Assembly: GCF_014337215.1 (NCBI RefSeq)
Contig: NZ_CP060635.1
Coordinates: 1,625,501-1,689,500, forward strand
DNA: 64,000 bases
Source of the DNA: Wansuia hejianensis
Lineage (GTDB): Bacteria; Bacillota; Clostridia; Lachnospirales; Lachnospiraceae
Direction: 5' to 3'
The notes below the pieces were generated by a model. It worked only from the letters and a program-made list of their open reading frames with translations, searched no databases and had not been told where the DNA came from. Positions within the stretch are counted from its first letter, which is position 1. The number at the start of each line of letters is the position of its first letter. Made by a program: the position numbers and the translations under genes. Below are positions 1 to 7,798 of this stretch, in pieces.

Positions 1-590
1 TCCTTGTTAATCGGCGTGTCTACAAATCCAGGACAGATAGCATTGCAGCGGATATTATCTCGCGCGTAGTCAACCGCTACCGACTTGGTGATGCTGAGAG
101 CCGCTGCCTTGGAGCTGCAGTAACCCAGTTTATTTTGCACATACCGGAGTGCATAGGTCCCCACTGTGTTGACAATCACTCCCCCTCCCTGCCGTTTCAT
201 ATAGGGAAGCGCGTATTTACAGGTGAGAAATATAGCAAATGTATCAATGGCAAAAACTTTCTTGAGATCTTCATAGGAAGTGGTCTCCAGGTTGCCCATG
301 GGGCTGATGCCGGCCTGGTTGAACAGTATATCAATGCTGCCGAAACAATCGGCAATCGCCTGGAACGTCGTCTCAACCGCCTGCTCATCCGTGATGTCCG
401 CCTGAAACGCATGAGCTGCCAGCCCTGCTTTCGTGATCTCGTCTGCCGTTTGCTGCGCCGTCGTGCTGTTTATGTCGATGACTGCAACTCTGGCTCCTGC
501 TTCGGCAAAACGCTGGCAGGATAACTTTCCTATTCCCGAACCTCCGCCTGTGATGGCGACAGTCTTTCCGCTGAAATCAAATTTCATCAT
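1..590 (-). CDS. SDR-family oxidoreductase, C-terminus cut by the window edge
   Basis: The open frame starts with ATGATG 4-7 bases after AGGAGG and runs off the left edge with no stop, giving about 196 residues of a usual 250. A classical short-chain dehydrogenase Rossmann fold is visible: TGGGSGIG at residues 14-21, an acidic Asp39 at the end of the second strand (NAD preference is inferred from this), NQAG at 91-94 and the YxxxK pair Tyr157/Lys161, followed by CPGFVDTP. The catalytic Ser, normally 12-14 residues before the Tyr, is missing; that stretch reads NTVGTYAL, leaving only Thr142 or Thr145 nearby. It is the last visible gene of the minus-strand run, 25 bases after the GH43-like gene. 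The substrate cannot be predicted. Confidence 0.85.
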   Translation of the reverse strand, partial: MMKFDFSGKTVAITGGGSGIGKLSCQRFAEAGARVAVIDINSTTAQQTADEITKAGLAAHAFQADITDEQAVETTFQAIADCFGSIDILFNQAGISPMGNLETTSYEDLKKVFAIDTFAIFLTCKYALPYMKRQGGGVIVNTVGTYALRYVQNKLGYCSSKAAALSITKSVAVDYARDNIRCNAICPGFVDTPINK

Positions 591-615
591 TTGGCCTCCT
601 ATCCATTTTTCAAGA

Positions 616-1560
616 TTAAACCCACGTCCAATAATCCCTGATCCGTTCATATTCTTCCGCAGTAATTTCAAGCACGCTTCCGTGCTTCATCCCGTATGGA
701 AAAGAGAACCGGTCAGATGCTTCTTCAAAAACCCCATTTTCAAAATCTGTTGCAATAAAGGGGACATACCCCTTACATTTGCGCTTCTCTCCAAAATAAT
801 CCAAGAGCAGGCACCACTGCCCGTCCGGAAGCTGGTACATCGACGGCGCCTCATATTCATTGGCAGTCAGCCTGCCCATCCACTCATCAAACCCTCTCAC
901 ACGTTCATAGGCACCGTCAATGGTCTTCCCCTTCTCGAGAATGACCGCAAAGGGATTGCTCCTGCTTTTCAGAAAACGGAAGTATGTCCCGCCCACCTGA
1001 TGGATCTGCGGGTCCACCACGCTGGCATCCTCCTTTGCGCACAGGAATTTTACTTCTCCAAAACTTTCAAAATCTGCCGTCTCCGCATAATAGATCGATT
1101 TAGCCCCATAATCGTTGGAAGAGTGAGACGAGGCCCAATAGACCATGTATTTCCCGGTATGGGCATTGTACAGAACGTCCGGCCCCCAGCAGCATCCAAA
1201 ATTTTCATCACAAAGCTGCACCAGACGCTGCCCGGACCAGTGTATAAGATCTTCTGATTTCCACATGCTGATACTCCGGCTGCCGTACCGCCCCATATTC
1301 GCCCACTGCTTCTGATACTTTTTTTCAAAATTCTCCGACATGCACAGGTCTGTGCCTAGAATTACGAAATGGTTATCCTGTGTCCGGATAATCGATGGAT
1401 CGCGCACCCCCCGTTCTCCTTTGTCAGCTATGAACACAGGAGCGCCGCCATTCACGGCTTCCCATTGATAGCCGTCCCTGCTGACCGCAAAATGTACCTG
1501 TTCTTCAATCCTGGCGTTTGGGCTTTTATAATGTACCAGTAAATATGCCTTCTCTTCCAT
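616..1560 (-). CDS. Glycoside hydrolase family 43-like five-bladed propeller protein
   Basis: About 314 residues. The sequence shows the repeated-strand pattern of GH43-type beta-propellers: an RDPSII segment early (the Asp-containing motif of blade 1), several W/Y-rich 'DLIHW' and 'VYWASS' turns typical of the fold, and a YEAPSMY segment where the family general acid Glu is usually found. No signal peptide is seen, so it should act in the cytoplasm on imported oligosaccharides or glycosides. The start chosen (MEEKAYLL) follows GGGGGAT by a short spacer; an upstream in-frame ATG would add 24 residues without a ribosome binding site. Its neighbours are an SDR and an amine/heterocycle locus, so a sugar-related role is a family inference only. 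Exact activity (xylosidase, arabinofuranosidase or other) is unknown. Confidence 0.72.
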   Translation of the reverse strand: MEEKAYLLVHYKSPNARIEEQVHFAVSRDGYQWEAVNGGAPVFIADKGERGVRDPSIIRTQDNHFVILGTDLCMSENFEKKYQKQWANMGRYGSRSISMWKSEDLIHWSGQRLVQLCDENFGCCWGPDVLYNAHTGKYMVYWASSHSSNDYGAKSIYYAETADFESFGEVKFLCAKEDASVVDPQIHQVGGTYFRFLKSRSNPFAVILEKGKTIDGAYERVRGFDEWMGRLTANEYEAPSMYQLPDGQWCLLLDYFGEKRKCKGYVPFIATDFENGVFEEASDRFSFPYGMKHGSVLEITAEEYERIRDYWTWV

Positions 1561-1671
1561 AAAATCCCCCATATATATTCTTGTATTTGTCTCTGACCTG
1601 ATGTTTTCCAGACGCTTCACTAACCTCCGCAATCACAGGCCCCGTGGAAACCAACTCCATTTATCGAAACA

Positions 1672-1697
1672 GGGCCAGCGTCTGAAGACGCCGGCCC
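1672..1697 (-). terminator. 11-bp hairpin after the aminotransferase gene
   Basis: On the minus strand GGGCCGGCGTC pairs completely with GACGCTGGCCC (one G-U wobble) around a TTCA loop. It lies about 65 bases after the aminotransferase stop codon. The downstream T tract is poor (TGTTTCG), so it may be a weak terminator or an RNA-processing/stability hairpin separating the catabolic genes from the GH43-like and SDR genes. Confidence 0.5.
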
Positions 1698-1760
1698 GGC
1701 AACGTGAGCTCTTAGTCCGAGCGTCAAACCGTCTGTACTGCGGACGGCGTCAATTGCGGA

Positions 1761-3068
1761 TTACACCAGAGTATCCGCGAATGTCAGAACTTCATCAGTA
1801 ACTTCAAGAATCTTCTGAACCTCTTCCTTCGTGATGATCAGCGGCGGTGACAGAACGATTCTCGGAGGAAGGATGTATGGAATCACACCCTTGTCGATGT
1901 ACATATTTTTCAGTTTTTCATGCGCTGCCCCGGTAGCGGCTCCGCCAACGAGATCAAGTGCCGTATGAAGCCCTTTGCCTCTCGGATTGGCTACACTCTT
2001 ATGTTTTTTATCCAGTTCAATCAGGCCGGCGAGCAGTTCTTTTCCGCGCTCCTCACTGTTCTTTAAGAGGTTATCCTCTTCATAAACGCCGATTGTCGCC
2101 AGTGCCGTAGCACAGCAGATCGGATGAGAGTTATACGTAAGTCCTGCAGGAAGCGCCACATCATCATAATATTTTGCGATTTTCTTCGATACGATAACGC
2201 CGCCGAAAGGAGTATAGCCGCAGGTGCTGCCCTTTGCAAAAGTGATCATATCCGGCATCACTCCGTCATAATGCTGATAAGTAAACCATTTTCCGGTACG
2301 TCCGAAGCCAACCATAACCTCGTCGCAGACCATCAGGATGCCGTATTTATCACACAGGTCACGAATACCCTTCAGGTATCCCTTCGGCATCTCGATGACG
2401 CCGCCGCCGCCCTGCATGGTCTCAGTAACCAGGCAGGAAATCTTGTCCGGATTCTCCTGAATCATCTGGCGCTCCAGCATCTTCAGCAGGAACTCGGTAT
2501 ACTCTTCCTCTGTCTCGAACTTCAGTCCGTGATCACGCCACCACGGTCCCAGGAAATGAACAAAGCCCGCAATGCCCGGGTCCATATTGCCGCGCGCAGC
2601 CTGTCCGTTCAGGGTTGAGGAACCATAGGTCGAACCATGATAAGACATGTACTGTGAAAATACTTTGTAGCGTCCGGTATATCCCTGCGCGATGCGAAGC
2701 GCATATTCGTTAGCATCTGTGCCGCCCAGGGTAAACAGAACCTTACCCATTCCGGGTGCGCAGTCGGTGATAATTTTCTTAGCAAGGCGACCGCGAATCT
2801 CAGTCGCATAGGACGGAGCGATGTAGCAGAGTTCATCCGCCTGAGCTTTAATAGCGTTGACAACTCTTTCGTCCTGGAATCCGATGTTCAGGTTTACAAG
2901 CTGTGAGCCTGCATCCAGATACTTGTTGCCGTCAAAATCCCAGAAATAGCATCCCTTGCCACCTGCAACTGCAATACGCTCCAGGGAACTCTTCTGTGGT
3001 GTCCAGGTAAAAAACTGATAATCCTGGTTCATCTGTAAGATTTCATCGACAGATAGTTTTTTGTTCAT
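1761..3068 (-). CDS. Class III PLP-dependent aminotransferase
   Basis: 435 residues, normal for class III (omega/beta-amino acid type) aminotransferases. The PLP lysine is Lys279 in FAKGST, the cofactor-ring Asp is Asp249 in VCDEV, followed by GFGRTG; YHGSTYGSS near 143-151 and GGTDANEYA near 115-123 match the family's cofactor and dimer-interface motifs. It should transfer an amino group from a terminal or beta-amine to pyruvate or 2-oxoglutarate in the cytoplasm. The N-terminal FFTWTPQ resembles taurine/beta-alanine-type members, which is suggestive but not proof. In context it lies downstream of three amidohydrolases and a racemase, so a small amine or beta-amino acid released by ring opening is a plausible substrate (inference). 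The start ATG is preceded by AAGGAGAAACGTT. Confidence 0.88.
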   Translation of the reverse strand: MNKKLSVDEILQMNQDYQFFTWTPQKSSLERIAVAGGKGCYFWDFDGNKYLDAGSQLVNLNIGFQDERVVNAIKAQADELCYIAPSYATEIRGRLAKKIITDCAPGMGKVLFTLGGTDANEYALRIAQGYTGRYKVFSQYMSYHGSTYGSSTLNGQAARGNMDPGIAGFVHFLGPWWRDHGLKFETEEEYTEFLLKMLERQMIQENPDKISCLVTETMQGGGGVIEMPKGYLKGIRDLCDKYGILMVCDEVMVGFGRTGKWFTYQHYDGVMPDMITFAKGSTCGYTPFGGVIVSKKIAKYYDDVALPAGLTYNSHPICCATALATIGVYEEDNLLKNSEERGKELLAGLIELDKKHKSVANPRGKGLHTALDLVGGAATGAAHEKLKNMYIDKGVIPYILPPRIVLSPPLIITKEEVQKILEVTDEVLTFADTLV

Positions 3069-3108
3069 AACGTTTCTCCTTTTCTTATATGAAATATATT
3101 AATAATAT

Positions 3109-3190
3109 CTAAGTGGGCATGCAGGGCGCTGGCAATGGCTGTGTAAGGAGCGTTGTTTACCATCGGGCCCGGGCCGCAGCGCCCACTTAG
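3109..3190 (-). repeat. Nested inverted repeats between two catabolic genes
   Basis: CTAAGTGGGC (3109-3118) is an exact inverted copy of GCCCACTTAG (3181-3190). A second, inner pair GGGCGCTG (3124-3131) and CAGCGCCC (3177-3184) shares bases 3181-3184 with the outer pair, so the two stems cannot form completely together. It sits in the 135-base gap upstream of the aminotransferase gene, transcribed with it. An intercistronic RNA structure is the simplest reading. Confidence 0.6.
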
Positions 3191-3203
3191 TACTATCCAC
3201 TGA

Positions 3204-3956
3204 TTACACTTTGAGATTCAGAATCTTCGCAATATTCCCTCCAGCCATCATTTCAAAGGCCTTTTCAGGATCCTTCGCGTAGTTTGCTGACAGCTTCGTC
3301 TTCTGAATCGAAAGTGAAAAATGGCTGCCCGGCCAGTCAGAACCCATGAGAATCTTCTCGGGGCCGACTCCTTCCATCATGACGCCGGTCTTGCAGCTCA
3401 GGTACTCCGCTGCGGAGTTGTCCAGATAGATATTGGGGTTACGGGCTGCGATCATTTTCGCGTCCGTACAGTAATTAGGTGTGCACATATGTCCCATGAT
3501 GATTGTGACGTCCGGAAATGCCTTCGCCAGCTCTTCAAAATAGAAGGGATGGTTCATCTCCTCAGAGCCTCCGTGAGCGAACATCGGAACTTTGTACTCA
3601 CGACATACTTCCATCAGCGGATCTACCAGATCATGATTGCCAAGGAGATAGCCGTGAAGCCTGGGATGCAGCTTCAAGCCCACGAACCCCTGGTCCAGAT
3701 ATCGTTTTAACTGATCTACAGCATTCGGATCTGTCGCGTCTACAAAAGCAAATCCAAACAGGCGGTCCGGATGTGCCTTCACGCACTCAATCACATACTC
3801 ATTATTCATAGACTGAGCGATTGTACAGACTCCGGCCATATCCACGCCGGCTTCGTCCATATCCTCCAAAAGTCTTTTAATTCCCATTTTGGCATCTGTA
3901 AAACCATCTACTTTTTTGCCTTCCCACAGATGATTGTGATTATCAATTATCTTCAT
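3204..3956 (-). CDS. Amidohydrolase family 2 (TIM-barrel metal hydrolase)
   Basis: 250 residues, short but complete. Metal-ligand motifs of the amidohydrolase-2 family are in order: HxH in NHNHLW at the N-terminus, His in FAHGG, His in IMGHMCTPN and Asp in LMGSDWPG. Family members hydrolyse C-N or C-O bonds or decarboxylate aromatic and heterocyclic acids. The ATG follows a GGAGGAAAGACG site. The gene is 15 bases from the cyclic amidohydrolase gene upstream and shares its direction, so co-transcription is almost certain. The likely role is one hydrolytic or decarboxylating step in the heterocycle pathway suggested by its neighbours; the substrate is not identifiable. Confidence 0.82.
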   Translation of the reverse strand: MKIIDNHNHLWEGKKVDGFTDAKMGIKRLLEDMDEAGVDMAGVCTIAQSMNNEYVIECVKAHPDRLFGFAFVDATDPNAVDQLKRYLDQGFVGLKLHPRLHGYLLGNHDLVDPLMEVCREYKVPMFAHGGSEEMNHPFYFEELAKAFPDVTIIMGHMCTPNYCTDAKMIAARNPNIYLDNSAAEYLSCKTGVMMEGVGPEKILMGSDWPGSHFSLSIQKTKLSANYAKDPEKAFEMMAGGNIAKILNLKV

Positions 3957-3971
3957 CGTCTTTCCTCCAAA

Positions 3972-5357
3972 TTACCATTCTTTCTTCGGATTCACCATGA
4001 CGCCAACGCCTGGTTTCCCAACAACTTCACCGTTTTCATAAGCAACCTGCCCCATAACGATCGTCATCACCGGTTTGCCCTTCAACTGAAAACCATCGAA
4101 GGGTGTGTACTGGGTTTTAGATTTCATTTCCGCATGGGTAACGGTCCATTCCAGATCCATATCCACAATCGTGATATCTGCATCCGAACCCACCTGCAGG
4201 CATCCTTTTCTCGGATACAGCCCCCACACCTTAGCCGGTTTCTCAGACATCACCTCTACGACTCTTTCCAGGGAAATCTGGCCTTTATTGGCGCGGTCCA
4301 GGATCAGCGGAAGGCTGGTCTGAACTCCGATGGTTCCGGGAAGGGTATCCCACCAGGACTTCTCGAATTTTTCTTCCAGAGAGTGGGGCGCATGGTCGGT
4401 GCCTACCATATCCACATCGCCGTTTACAAGGCCCTCCCACAGGGCATCCCGGTCCTCCGGATGATGGATTGCAGGAACGACGCGGATCGCTCCGCCATAT
4501 TTTGGATAATCATCTGTGCTGAATGTATACCAGGACGGACCAACCTCACAGGTAATCTTGGAGCCTTTCCTCTTCGCGTCAACGATCATCTCCAACCCTT
4601 TCTTGGAGGACAGGTGGGTAATGTTGATACGGCAGCCCGTCAGATCCGACAGGATCAGCGAACGCGCAATTGCTGAAAGCTCTACCACGTCGGGACGCGC
4701 TTCTTCATGTGCCAGAAAGTCTTTCGGATCTCTTCCGGATTTCTGCAGTTCTGCGGTATAGAATTTAACCAGATCCATATCCTCGGCATGGATGGTTATG
4801 CAGTAATCCCTTGCCGCGATCTTCTGGAAAGCTACTGCCGCTTCCGAGTTGGTCGGCATTCTGTGATGATCCGGCAGCACGTTGTCCGGCGTGCCCATAT
4901 CCCATTTAAAACCTGCGCAGCCAGCGTCCATCAGCGGCTCCACCAGCTCCGGGTCTTCCACCAGAAATGCGTAAAGCCCATAGTTCACCAGGCATTTTTC
5001 CTCATAGATGGATTTCTTAAATTCAAAATTTTTCACATTCAGACAGGACGGATGCACGTTCGGCATATCAAAGATAGTGGTAATGCCGCCCGCCGCCGCG
5101 GCTCTGGAGCCGGTCAGGGCATCCTCTTTATAGGTCAGGTCGTCACCCGGGTCACGGAAATGCACGTGATCGTCAATTCCACCGGGAAGTATATATTTAC
5201 CTTTCGCATCGATGACACGAGTGGCTTTCAACCCTTCCGGATTTACCCCCTCCTCTGCGATCTTTCCGTCCTTAACAGCCAGATAATTTTCCCTGATGCC
5301 TTCGGGACTTACAATTTTGCCGTTAATGATCAAAAGATCAAACACTTTTTCACTCAT
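3972..5357 (-). CDS. Cyclic amidohydrolase of the dihydroorotase/allantoinase type
   Basis: 461 residues. All ligands of the binuclear metal site are visible: His64 and His66 in DDHVHFRDPG, a candidate carboxylated Lys151 in GFKWD, His190 in IHAED, His248 in THLSS and Asp321 in GTDHAPH. These enzymes open cyclic amides (dihydroorotate, allantoin, hydantoins, dihydropyrimidines). The HFRDPG form is closer to dihydroorotase/allantoinase than to dihydropyrimidinase. No pyrimidine biosynthesis genes are near; a racemase-family gene and two other amidohydrolases flank it, so a catabolic ring-opening role is more likely than de novo UMP synthesis. The start is well placed after AAGGAGGAAGAATC. Distinguishing allantoinase, hydantoinase or an unlisted substrate is not possible from sequence. 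Confidence 0.85.
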   Translation of the reverse strand: MSEKVFDLLIINGKIVSPEGIRENYLAVKDGKIAEEGVNPEGLKATRVIDAKGKYILPGGIDDHVHFRDPGDDLTYKEDALTGSRAAAAGGITTIFDMPNVHPSCLNVKNFEFKKSIYEEKCLVNYGLYAFLVEDPELVEPLMDAGCAGFKWDMGTPDNVLPDHHRMPTNSEAAVAFQKIAARDYCITIHAEDMDLVKFYTAELQKSGRDPKDFLAHEEARPDVVELSAIARSLILSDLTGCRINITHLSSKKGLEMIVDAKRKGSKITCEVGPSWYTFSTDDYPKYGGAIRVVPAIHHPEDRDALWEGLVNGDVDMVGTDHAPHSLEEKFEKSWWDTLPGTIGVQTSLPLILDRANKGQISLERVVEVMSEKPAKVWGLYPRKGCLQVGSDADITIVDMDLEWTVTHAEMKSKTQYTPFDGFQLKGKPVMTIVMGQVAYENGEVVGKPGVGVMVNPKKEW

Positions 5358-5382
5358 GATTCTTCCTCCTTACATGAAGCTG

Positions 5383-6132
5383 TTAAAAATTATTAAAAAC
5401 TGTGTGGGGCGCCGGATATGTTTTCCGGCTGTTCTGCACATGCATTAGTGCCGCAATGTAAGCTGTATGAATTCCTATATCAAAAGGCTTATAGATGTTA
5501 ACCTTTAAACTATTTTCCGCAAGTTTTGCCTGCAATCCTTCATCAATGCCTGCCACGCTGGTGCATCCCATCATAAGACCTGCCCCCTCAAAATCACTGC
5601 AGCCCAGAATAAAGCTGTCGCAGAGGGTATGATCATAAATATCTTTGATATTTTCATACATCGCATGAATCACATCTTCCTGGCTCTTACCGCTTCCTTC
5701 CGGAAGCGCGATCGTGCGGGTACATGCCAGACGATGGCTCATGTTCATATTTCTTATGGTATTCTGATACCGGCCGTTAATCCGGTCTGAAAAAGTCAGT
5801 ACGGCTACTTGATCCGCAAACTGTGCTGAAAACAGCATTGTACTTTCAAAAACACCTATCACCGGAATAGAGACTGCTTCACGGCACGCCTGCAATCCTG
5901 TATCCGCCGCACAGTTAATGACAATTGCATCAGCCCCATTCGCTTCTGCCTCCTGTGCCTTCAATACAACACCCGGTGTGGCAAATGCCTGATCATAAGA
6001 ATTCAAAACAAGCATTGGCCCTTTATCAATGAAAGTGAAGGCAAACTCACAAGGCAGCGCTTTACAGCAGGGTTTTGATTCATACGAGGATTTTCTTTTC
6101 AGCGCAATTGGTGCAATTACTGTAATTCTCAT
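5383..6132 (-). CDS. Asp/Glu/hydantoin racemase family protein
   Basis: 249 residues. The two catalytic cysteines of the family are present in conserved surroundings: VINCAADTG near residue 70-80 and ILGCSDFEG near residue 175-185. Family members racemise aspartate, glutamate or 5-substituted hydantoins through a two-base Cys mechanism; related proteins decarboxylate arylmalonates or isomerise maleate. Next to a cyclic amidohydrolase the hydantoin racemase reading is the most attractive, because racemases feed stereospecific ring-opening enzymes (inference). The first 53 bases overlap the end of the upstream amidohydrolase gene; the ATG has only a weak GGGAAATGGA site, so translation is probably coupled. 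Confidence 0.8.
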   Translation of the reverse strand: MRITVIAPIALKRKSSYESKPCCKALPCEFAFTFIDKGPMLVLNSYDQAFATPGVVLKAQEAEANGADAIVINCAADTGLQACREAVSIPVIGVFESTMLFSAQFADQVAVLTFSDRINGRYQNTIRNMNMSHRLACTRTIALPEGSGKSQEDVIHAMYENIKDIYDHTLCDSFILGCSDFEGAGLMMGCTSVAGIDEGLQAKLAENSLKVNIYKPFDIGIHTAYIAALMHVQNSRKTYPAPHTVFNNF

Positions 6133-7624
6133 ATTCCATTTCCCATCCTTTATAAAAATCTTCAGCTTTGGATATCAAAGTCCTTTTCCAGGGGATATCC
6201 CGGAACGGCTGTTCTCTGCGAAGCATTTTGATTTCTGAAGCGATCTTCTGTTCTGCTTCTGCCAGTTTTTTCTGACTCTCCAGCTTATCATAAATTTTTC
6301 TGCCTTTCACAAACGTCATCGCTACCGTTTCCCGGCGCCCCCGATGCAAAAGCAAATCCATTACATCGGTAAAATCATCCGCATACGGCCTGCGCAGCTC
6401 TTCCATGGAAATACAGACAAAATCAGCGTCAGCACCCGGCGTCAGGCTGCCCGGCGAAAGACGGCCGTCTGTAATGCGGCTTCCCCACACCGTCGCCATC
6501 TTCAGGGGGATCGTATGTTCAATCATACTGCCCATTCCGACCTGTTCCATGTTATAAAAGACAACCCGCATCTCGCGGAGATAATCCTGATCATCATCGA
6601 ATGCACAGCCGTCAAGCCCTAATCCCACAAGCGCCTCTTTCTCTGCCATTCCGCGTAAAGGGAAGATTCCACTTCGGAGCCGAATATTAGAAGAGGGATT
6701 GTTGACAGAAAGAACTCCGTATTTTTGCAATAGCTGCTGATCCTTTTCAGTGATCCAGATGATATGTGCGCAGCTGAGCCACGGCCCTAAAAAACCAATG
6801 TTTTCATAGTGTTCGATAAAACTGCAGCCCCATGTTTTCTGTGCATAGATCGCCTGATATTTTGTCTCCAGAAGGTGCATATGTATCTTCATGCCATGGG
6901 CCAGCGCGTATTCTTTCATACGTAACAAAGCTTCGTCCGAGCACCACTGTCCCCCGTTTGGATGCAGTTGAAGTTCCACGAGCTCTTCTGAAATTTCATT
7001 CTGTAACGCCTTCCTGAGCGCATCTATTAATTCCAGATACTCATCTATTGTAAAAAGTTTATCGTGGATACTATTTCTAAAAGCCGCGCCGATATCTTCC
7101 GGCAATGACTTGATAAACTCATCTCTCTCCGCATAAACCCCCTTATTCTGATCAATATAAAGAGGGCACATAATACAGCGGATACCGGCGTCGTTATATC
7201 CTTTAGCGCCGTCGATAACCTCTTCATATAAACGCCCGAAATCATTCGGATTATGGCTGTGCAGTACAGTTGTAACACCGGAAGAGGCCAGCTGGATTCC
7301 ATCATAATAAGCAGCCGTATAATGGCTCACTGCCGGAATTTTCCATAAATCCTGCAGCCACAGTTCTAAAGGCCTGTCCGCTACTCCATATCCCGTCGGA
7401 GAAACTCCTCTTCCATGATCATGCGCATCGGTAAAACCCGGAAGTATCAGATAGTCACCCGCATATACCTCCGCGTCAGGCGCCTGGCGGCGGCATTGCC
7501 CCAACGTTTCTTTACAGATAACCTTGCCATCCTCAATCAAAAGACACACACCTGTTTCTGCTTCGTCGGCAGTCCCGTCCCATAAATAGGAAGGCGCCAT
7601 GATATAACGTGTTGACTTCTCCAC
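6080..7624 (-). CDS. Amidohydrolase of the AtzA/TrzN/guanine deaminase type
   Basis: 514 residues starting at GTG, seven bases after AGAGGTG. The mononuclear metal site of this subgroup is complete: His68 and His70 in DAHDHG, His250 with Glu253 in HMHLLET, His287 in SCAHI and Asp338 in GLDGC. Relatives deaminate guanine, cytosine, adenosine derivatives or remove substituents from triazines. The C-terminal tail beyond residue about 450 is long and charged and its end overlaps the racemase gene. It is the first enzyme gene after the ABC transporter lipoprotein gene, separated by a structured 170-base gap. The likely job is the first hydrolytic step on the imported heterocycle; the substrate is unknown. 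Confidence 0.83.
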   Translation of the reverse strand: MEKSTRYIMAPSYLWDGTADEAETGVCLLIEDGKVICKETLGQCRRQAPDAEVYAGDYLILPGFTDAHDHGRGVSPTGYGVADRPLELWLQDLWKIPAVSHYTAAYYDGIQLASSGVTTVLHSHNPNDFGRLYEEVIDGAKGYNDAGIRCIMCPLYIDQNKGVYAERDEFIKSLPEDIGAAFRNSIHDKLFTIDEYLELIDALRKALQNEISEELVELQLHPNGGQWCSDEALLRMKEYALAHGMKIHMHLLETKYQAIYAQKTWGCSFIEHYENIGFLGPWLSCAHIIWITEKDQQLLQKYGVLSVNNPSSNIRLRSGIFPLRGMAEKEALVGLGLDGCAFDDDQDYLREMRVVFYNMEQVGMGSMIEHTIPLKMATVWGSRITDGRLSPGSLTPGADADFVCISMEELRRPYADDFTDVMDLLLHRGRRETVAMTFVKGRKIYDKLESQKKLAEAEQKIASEIKMLRREQPFRDIPWKRTLISKAEDFYKGWEMEYENYSNCTNCAEKKILV

Positions 7625-7677
7625 TTTTCACACCTCTTTTGCCTGTTAGACTATCCCGTCTTGTGTATAGTGATTCA

Positions 7678-7751
7678 CAGTGGGCTCCAGCGGCGGCGTG
7701 ATTCGGCGCCGCCGCCGGATACTTCATAAGTCAATACTTATGAATCCACTG
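7678..7751 (-). other. Putative three-way-junction RNA element
   Basis: CAGTGG (7678-7683) and CCACTG (7746-7751) close a region holding two hairpins: GCGGCGGCG with CGCCGCCGC (7690-7698 and 7707-7715) and TTCATAAG with CTTATGAA (7723-7730 and 7737-7744). It lies between the lipoprotein and amidohydrolase genes. An mRNA processing or stability element that sets higher expression of the transporter lipoprotein is plausible; no known riboswitch consensus was recognised. Confidence 0.5.
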
Positions 7752-7798
7752 CTTTGATGCATTTTTTCTGATACCCCATAGGAGTGAAACAGAATCAA

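Noticed and set aside
433..1257. 274-codon plus-strand frame over the GH43-like gene
   Set aside because: Shadow frame; the minus-strand protein has a clear family pattern and ribosome binding site.
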